Shown here in pieces: positions 59,816 to 64,000 of a stretch of DNA of 64,000 bases (positions are counted from its first letter, which is position 1; the number at the start of each line of letters is the position of its first letter). The stretch is from Thermoproteota archaeon. GTDB lineage: Archaea; Korarchaeota; Korarchaeia; Korarchaeales; Korarchaeaceae. Both the position numbers and the translations under genes were made by a program. Below the pieces are notes generated by a model. The model did not search any database. It had not been told where the DNA came from and saw nothing but the letters and a program-made list of their open reading frames with translations. The stretch lies in the NCBI GenBank assembly GCA_027492205.1, contig JAOZFN010000006.1, positions 69,369 through 133,368 of the forward strand, given 5' to 3'.

Positions 59816-60076
59816 GTGTCTCGGTTGGGAGGGTGGCCCAGGCGACTCGCCGCGATGGCGCTCGTGGCGGCGTTGGCGAGCACCACGGTAGCTCTAGCGA
59901 TCCCATATCAAGTCGTAGTCGTTTATCTACCTTATGAGAGGGTTTCCGAGGAGCACGTTGTCCATTGGACCGGGATAGGAGCACCTCAGCCGGCGCCCGA
60001 CCCCCCCGCGGCTATATGCGTGCCGCCTCATCCGCCGCTCAGGGGCCTGCTGACCTCCCTCCCCGCGCCGATCTGA
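59816..60076 (+). CDS. small secreted or membrane-anchored hypothetical protein
   Basis: I do not recognise a family. The 86 residues start with a basic stretch and a hydrophobic helix (AAMALVAALASTTVALA) that looks like a signal peptide, then a short proline-rich tail with PAPDPPAAICVPPHPP. A TATA-like box lies about 25 bp before the GTG, which supports a leaderless gene. The composition fits the neighbouring genes, but no other evidence shows that it is translated. Confidence 0.5.
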   Translation: MSRLGGWPRRLAAMALVAALASTTVALAIPYQVVVVYLPYERVSEEHVVHWTGIGAPQPAPDPPAAICVPPHPPLRGLLTSLPAPI

Positions 60077-60095
60077 CGCCGCCCCTCTCTACTGA

Positions 60096-60109
60096 ATTTT
60101 TTATTTTAT
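60096..60109 (+). promoter_or_regulatory. AT-rich promoter of the 75-residue protein gene
   Basis: ATTTTTTATTTTAT is a strong AT run. Initiation about 26 bp downstream would fall near 60130, at the start of the hairpin 60131-60149. Confidence 0.5.
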
Positions 60110-60130
60110 CTGAGAGAGACGGTGACCTAC

Positions 60131-60149
60131 AAGGAGGCCTCGCCTCCTT
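60131..60149 (+). other. perfect 8-bp hairpin in the leader, with AGGAGG inside the stem
   Basis: AAGGAGGC pairs perfectly with GCCTCCTT around a three-base loop (CTC). It stands at the predicted 5' end of the transcript. The stem sequesters a Shine-Dalgarno-like AGGAGG, while a second one, GGAGGGAGGG (60163-60172), lies free before the ATG at 60180. Confidence 0.6.
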
Positions 60150-60179
60150 AGCGGTACAAATTGGAGGGAGGGACGAGTC

Positions 60180-60407
60180 ATGGAGGCAAAGCTGGTTTCA
60201 GACGATGTAGCAGCCAAGCTGAGGGAGAGGGGATACGTCATCAAGAGGTACCCGACCAAGACCGTGGCCGAGTCCAGCTCGGGGTGCCTGGTGGTCTTCA
60301 AGCACGGCGGCTGGGTGTCCATATCCTACCAGGGCCGGGCGGTCAGCGCCCACCTGTCTCTCGATAAGGGCAAGCTTGAGGAGGAGGTTCGGGAGGCCTC
60401 CTCCTGA
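60180..60407 (+). CDS. small hypothetical protein (75 aa)
   Basis: I do not recognise a family. The protein begins with a helical, charged stretch (SDDVAAKLRERGYVIKRYP) and continues as a small beta-rich part (CLVVFKHGGWVSISYQGRAVSAHLSL). A strong ribosome site GGAGGGAGGG about eight bases upstream and its own AT-rich promoter support real expression. It is flanked by a small putative secreted protein gene and the inositol-phosphate synthase gene. Confidence 0.65.
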   Translation: MEAKLVSDDVAAKLRERGYVIKRYPTKTVAESSSGCLVVFKHGGWVSISYQGRAVSAHLSLDKGKLEEEVREASS

Positions 60408-60483
60408 ACTCACACTTTTCTTGCGGGGGTTCGACCCACCGGGCACGGGACGGTGCCGATTTTCGGCGACCTTACACGACCGC

Positions 60484-60494
60484 ATAATATAAAA
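60484..60494 (+). promoter_or_regulatory. TATA box of the inositol-phosphate synthase gene
   Basis: ATAATATAAAA is centred about 40 bp upstream of the ATG at 60529, with a GGGGGTG ribosome site in the short leader. Confidence 0.6.
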
Positions 60495-60528
60495 GCGGGG
60501 ATCTTATGCTTTACGTGGGGGTGATTGG

Positions 60529-61608
60529 ATGGGCAAGGTCAGGGTGGCCTTGGCGGGCGTCGGGAACGTTGCCTCCGCGATCGTGCAGGGTGTCTATTTC
60601 TACAGGGATGCCCCGGATGACAGCTTCGTTCCGGGGCTGATGCACGTCAAGTTCGGCCCTTACCACGTGTCTGACATCGAGTTCGTGGCGGCCTTTGACG
60701 TGGACGAGAGGAAGCTGGGTAAGGACCTGTCTGAGGCGATATTCTCACCTCCTAACTGCGTGCCCAAGTTCGCGGACGTTCCCAAGCTGGGGGTCGAGGT
60801 CCTCAAGGGGCCCGTGCTGGATGGGGTGGCCCCGCACATGAGGGACTTCAAGTACGGCGAGGGCTTCAAGGTGGACGACTCCAGGCCCAGCGTCAACGTC
60901 GCCGATGTCCTGAAGGAGGTCGGCGCCGATGTGCTCGTGAACCTGGTTCCCGTCGGCTCCTACGAGGCCAGCAGGGCATACGCCAGGGCGGCGCTGGAGT
61001 CGGGCACCGGATTCGTCAATGGGATACCCGAGTTCATCGTCAGCGACTCAGAGTGGGGCAAGAAGTTCGAGGAGGCTGGCGTGCCCGCCGCGGGCGACGA
61101 CTTCAAGAGCCAGCTCGGCGCGACCATTCTCCACAGGGCCATCGTCGACTTGGCCGTGGCCAGGGGCCTCAAGATTATCGAGACCTACCAGCTGAACATA
61201 GGAGGCAACACAGACTTCCTCAACATGATCGAGGAGGACAGGCTCACCACCAAGAGGATCAGCAAGACGGAGGCGGTCACCAGCCTCGTCCCGTATGAGG
61301 TCAAGGCAAGGATCGGCCCCAGCGACTTCGTTCCATTCCTCGGCGACAGGAAGGTCATGTACGTCTGGCTCAAGGCCGAGCAGTTCGGCGGGTTCCCGAT
61401 CTACATCGACGTCAAGCTGAGCGTCATGGACTCGCCGAACGCCGCAGGCGTGGCGATCGACGCGATCAGGGCCGTGAAGATAGCGAAGGACAGGGGAATC
61501 GCCGGGCCTCTGGTCGGGGTCAGCGCATACTTCTTCAAGCACCCGCCCAAACAGTACCCCGACCCGGTGGCCAGGCAGATGGTCGAGGACTTCATTAGGG
61601 GAGGCTGA
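60529..61608 (+). CDS. ino1: inositol-3-phosphate synthase
   Basis: This NAD-dependent enzyme converts glucose 6-phosphate to inositol 3-phosphate, which supplies archaeal inositol phospholipids. The 359-residue archaeal-type protein shows the Rossmann start VALAGVGNVASAIVQGV, VNLVPVGSYEASRAYARAA, GDDFKSQLGATILHR, and YQLNIGGNTDFLNM. The gene has its own promoter and a ribosome site. It is followed by mevalonate kinase, another lipid-precursor gene. Confidence 0.93.
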   Translation: MGKVRVALAGVGNVASAIVQGVYFYRDAPDDSFVPGLMHVKFGPYHVSDIEFVAAFDVDERKLGKDLSEAIFSPPNCVPKFADVPKLGVEVLKGPVLDGVAPHMRDFKYGEGFKVDDSRPSVNVADVLKEVGADVLVNLVPVGSYEASRAYARAALESGTGFVNGIPEFIVSDSEWGKKFEEAGVPAAGDDFKSQLGATILHRAIVDLAVARGLKIIETYQLNIGGNTDFLNMIEEDRLTTKRISKTEAVTSLVPYEVKARIGPSDFVPFLGDRKVMYVWLKAEQFGGFPIYIDVKLSVMDSPNAAGVAIDAIRAVKIAKDRGIAGPLVGVSAYFFKHPPKQYPDPVARQMVEDFIRGG

Positions 61609-61673
61609 CCCCTCAACCCCCTTTTTGGAACAGTCTTTTCCAATTCTGAGCCTGCCCCGGGCCGACCGGGGTG

Positions 61674-61683
61674 TTAATATATT
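61674..61683 (+). promoter_or_regulatory. TATA box of the mevalonate kinase gene
   Basis: TTAATATATT is centred about 29 bp upstream of the ATG at 61708, fitting a leaderless transcript. Confidence 0.6.
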
Positions 61684-61707
61684 CGGGCGACCGCTGACCA
61701 ACCAACA

Positions 61708-62712
61708 ATGCCCATCAGGGCCAGGGCATCAGCTCCCTCTCAGGCATTCCTGCTTGGAGAGCACGCCGTCCTATACAGGCAGCCGGCTCTGGCAGCCTCC
61801 ATAGACGTGAGGTCTCACGTCACGGTGGAGGTGACTTCCAAGCCGGGAGTGGTGGAGATAGAGTCTACAGCCTTCGAGTCCGGTCTCCTGGCCAGGCTGT
61901 CTGGGGGGTACTCGCTGGTCGATGTGAGGGGGCACCCGGCGCTCGAGCCCCTGGCCAGGGGAATTGCCGGATTCCTTGGGAGATGGATGGGGCGCGACGT
62001 CGGTCTCAAGGTGGAGATCGACTCGGACGTACCGGTCAACAGCGGGATGGCGAGTTCCGCGAGCGTCTCGGCCGCGCTGGTGGCCGCCGCCTCTAGGGCC
62101 CTCGGACTGGACCTCTCCCGTGAGGAGATCTTGGAGGAGACCTACTCTTTCGAGACCATTATACACGGGAAGGCCAGCAAGACGGGCCCAGCCTGCGCGG
62201 TCCTCGGAGGCATAATATGGATAGAGTGGTCGGACGGAGGTATGTCCGCCGAACCCCTTGGCGAGGCGCCGAGTCTGAGCTTCGTCATGGGGATTACCGG
62301 GAGGCCCAGCAGGACCAAGGAGATGATTGAGAGGGTTGCCAAGCTGGCAGAGGAGGTGCCCGCTCCCCACGCCAAGATAGTCTCCGCGATCGGAGATCTC
62401 GTCCGCTCCGGAAAGGAGGCGCTGATTTCCGGCGACGCGGCCGCCTTGGGGCGCCTCATGAACGTGAACCACGGCCTCCTCGCCGCCCTCGGCGTCTCCT
62501 CACCCGAGCTAGACCGCATAGTCTGGGCTGCCAGATCCGCCGGCGCGCTTGGCAGCAAGCTCTCGGGCGCCGGCGGTGGAGGCTGCGCCGTCTCGCTCAG
62601 CGAGAAGGGTGCGGCCGAGAGGATAGCCTCGGCCATAGAGGAGTGCGGCTTCAGGTCTCTCCCCGCCCCCCTGGCCGAGGAGGGCGTTCGAATCGAGGAG
62701 GTGGTATCGTGA
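61708..62712 (+). CDS. mvk: mevalonate kinase
   Basis: This GHMP kinase makes mevalonate 5-phosphate for isoprenoid lipids. The 334-residue protein shows ASAPSQAFLLGEHAVLY near the N-terminus, DSDVPVNSGMASSASVSAA (GHMP ATP-binding loop), the active-site Asp/Lys region in HGKASKTGPACAVLGG and GSKLSGAGGGGCAVSL. Normal archaeal length. Its stop overlaps the GTG start of thrS (GTGA), which suggests coupling. Confidence 0.9.
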   Translation: MPIRARASAPSQAFLLGEHAVLYRQPALAASIDVRSHVTVEVTSKPGVVEIESTAFESGLLARLSGGYSLVDVRGHPALEPLARGIAGFLGRWMGRDVGLKVEIDSDVPVNSGMASSASVSAALVAAASRALGLDLSREEILEETYSFETIIHGKASKTGPACAVLGGIIWIEWSDGGMSAEPLGEAPSLSFVMGITGRPSRTKEMIERVAKLAEEVPAPHAKIVSAIGDLVRSGKEALISGDAAALGRLMNVNHGLLAALGVSSPELDRIVWAARSAGALGSKLSGAGGGGCAVSLSEKGAAERIASAIEECGFRSLPAPLAEEGVRIEEVVS

Positions 62713-64000
62713 AGATATTCGCGCTTCATTCGGACAGGATCTGGTATAGGGTTAGGGATAGGGCCGTGGCCTCCGCCCCCGAGCCTGAGGAGCGCGAGGC
62801 CGAGTACGAGGAGGTTCTCGTCCTATTCACCGCCTTTGAGTCCTTTGACGACCAGAGTTCCGTTGACAGCGCGGTCTCAGAGGTCAAGACGCTGGCGAGC
62901 CGCCTCGGAGTGAGCGAACTCGTGCTGTATCCCTGGGTCCACCTCACCGAGGAGCCAGCCCCGTTCCAGAAAGCCCTGGATCTATACACCTCGCTGCTGA
63001 AGTCCTTGGCCGATACGGGCTTCACCGTTCACCCAGTGCCGATCGGCTGGTACAAGGAGTTCGAGATCAAGGTGAAGGGTCACCCACTGGCCGAGTCCCT
63101 GAGGACCATCCGCCCGGAAGGGGAGGGGGAGGCCTCGGTAGAGGAGGAGGCTGAGGAGGTCAGCAGGTTCGTAATTCTCTTTCCCGACGGAAGCGAGCGT
63201 GAAGTAGACGGCTGGGAGTGGATCGAGGACCCCGAGCTCAGGATAGTGGTGCGAAATGAGGTGTTCGGCAAGCCCCCATCCGGCAGGGAGCCCGAGCACA
63301 TACGGCTCATGAGGAGGCTGGAGCTGGTCGACTACGAGCCCTCCTCCGACGTCGGTCACTTCCGCTTCTACCCCGAGGGAACGCTGGTGAAGAGGCTCAT
63401 CGAGGACCTCGCGTTTGAGGTCGCCCACAGGATAGGGGCCATGGAGATCGAGACTCCCCTTCTCTACAGGCTCGACGACCCCGCCATAGCTGGCCAGGCG
63501 GCGAAGTTCAGGGAGAGGAACTACCAGATCCCCATGGGGAAGACCACCCTTATACTGAGGTTCGCCGGCGACTTCGGCCTCTTCTCCATGATGAGAGACA
63601 TGAACATCTCCTATAGGGATCTGCCCCTCAGCTTCTACGAGATCTCCCCATCCTTCAGGCTCGAGCAGAGGGGGGAGTGCGTCGGCCTGAGGAGGCTCAG
63701 GGCCTTCACGATGCCCGACATCCACTCCTTCGTGGCCGACGTGGATCAGGGGATGGAGATGTACGAGCGGTACTTCACGGAGTACCACCGCCTGCTGCGA
63801 GATCTCAACGTGGATTACGCGGTCGTGTTCAGGATCGTGGAGAGCTTCTACGAGAGGCTCAAGCCGGCAATCGTGAGGATGCTGTCGGCCGTAGGCAAGC
63901 CGGCCCTCATAGAGCTTCTCCCAAAGATGAAGCACTACTGGGCCCTAAAGCACGAGTTCCAGGTCGTCGACACCTCTGAGGGGAACGGCCAGCTCAGCAC
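62709..64000 (+). CDS. thrS: threonyl-tRNA synthetase, archaeal type (3' end outside window)
   Basis: The visible 430 codons run off the right edge without a stop. The N-terminal editing domain typical of archaeal ThrRS (KIFALHSDRIWYRVRD, LVLFTAFESFDD, LVLYPWVHLTE, VHPVPIGWYKEFEIKVKGHPLAE), which clears D-amino and Ser-tRNA, is complete. The class II catalytic core begins with RFYPEGTLVKRLIED and includes the zinc region EQRGECVGLRRLRAFTMPDIHSF. The GTG start overlaps the mvk stop. The archaeal N-terminal domain is missing from many Crenarchaeota, where editing is a separate protein. Confidence 0.92.
   Translation, partial: MKIFALHSDRIWYRVRDRAVASAPEPEEREAEYEEVLVLFTAFESFDDQSSVDSAVSEVKTLASRLGVSELVLYPWVHLTEEPAPFQKALDLYTSLLKSLADTGFTVHPVPIGWYKEFEIKVKGHPLAESLRTIRPEGEGEASVEEEAEEVSRFVILFPDGSEREVDGWEWIEDPELRIVVRNEVFGKPPSGREPEHIRLMRRLELVDYEPSSDVGHFRFYPEGTLVKRLIEDLAFEVAHRIGAMEIETPLLYRLDDPAIAGQAAKFRERNYQIPMGKTTLILRFAGDFGLFSMMRDMNISYRDLPLSFYEISPSFRLEQRGECVGLRRLRAFTMPDIHSFVADVDQGMEMYERYFTEYHRLLRDLNVDYAVVFRIVESFYERLKPAIVRMLSAVGKPALIELLPKMKHYWALKHEFQVVDTSEGNGQLS

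Noticed and set aside
1-64000. Mobile elements, prophage, CRISPR arrays or genomic islands
   Set aside because: No transposase, integrase, terminal inverted repeats, att-like tRNA duplications or spaced repeats were seen, and the two tRNA genes are intact and flanked by ordinary genes.

Overview
The window is a dense, high-GC archaeal chromosome segment with no visible mobile element, CRISPR array or rRNA. The archaeal signs are clear: ribosomal P1/L12, eS25, an archaeal histone, archaeal-type AlaRS and ThrRS, RadA, NurA-HerA-Mre11-Rad50, TldD/TldE, aCPSF2, Tes-family lipid synthase, mevalonate kinase and D-aminoacyl-tRNA deacylase DtdA. Histone together with eS25 and a ThrRS carrying the archaeal N-terminal editing domain points to a deep-branching member of the TACK archaea (Korarchaeota-like) rather than a Sulfolobales-type crenarchaeon. 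BpsA (branched polyamines) and a Tes-family protein suggest a thermophile. The placement is an inference. Many genes start with GTG or TTG, and TATA boxes often lie 26-30 nt upstream of the start codon, so leaderless mRNAs look common.

Layout: 0-3.6 kb, CARDB-type surface proteins and a tRNA-Arg(TCT). 3.7-8.6 kb, rpl12, alaS, a DUF434/DUF5616 protein and mtnA. 8.5-18.7 kb, a GIY-YIG/HAD fusion, a 2-hydroxyacid dehydrogenase, ogg and radA (divergent), a ubiquitin-like protein with TtuA, two PAC2 proteins, PadR, a DUF354 glycosyltransferase, a CoA-disulfide-reductase-like enzyme and Hsp20. 18.7-25.4 kb, the nurA-herA-mre11-rad50 operon. 25.5-33.4 kb, ADP-forming acyl-CoA synthetase alpha, TldE/TldD, nucleoside phosphorylase, a PspA-like protein with a membrane winged-helix partner, a tRNA-binding protein and aCPSF2. 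33.4-43 kb, two overlapping genes (radical SAM and TusA-like), RimI, an M50 protease, eS25, a cyclophilin-like protein with a degenerate metallo-beta-lactamase, ThiL, and a cpgS-creatininase-pyk operon. 43-43.6 kb is the only long non-coding stretch. 43.6-53.4 kb, histone, HEPN, radical SAM, tRNA-Arg(TCG), a UppP-like/DedA fusion, DtdA, MtaB, BpsA and a SpeD-like protein. 53.5-64 kb, Tes-family lipid synthase, geranylgeranyl-reductase-like flavoprotein, an unknown membrane protein, a cysteine-rich HTH regulator, an aminotransferase, small genes, inositol-phosphate synthase, mevalonate kinase and the start of thrS.

Functional themes: (1) Membrane lipid synthesis is well represented: mevalonate kinase, isoprenoid reduction, tetraether or macrocycle formation, inositol-phosphate headgroup and a possible polyprenyl-phosphate handling fusion. 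(2) DNA double-strand-break repair is encoded by a four-gene operon and by radA. (3) tRNA and translation quality control recurs (AlaRS, ThrRS, DtdA, TtuA, MtaB, RimI).

The most interesting observations are: a recurrent arrangement in which one short AT box serves two divergent genes at nearly equal distance; a SpeD-family protein beside BpsA that has lost both the pyruvoyl serine and the catalytic cysteine; a UppP-like domain fused to a DedA domain; a GIY-YIG/HAD fusion; a TusA-like protein with serine in place of the sulfur-carrying cysteine; a ubiquitin-like sulfur-carrier homologue with no C-terminal diglycine next to TtuA; and a regulator gene whose TATA box is flanked by two identical heptamers exactly 21 bp apart.
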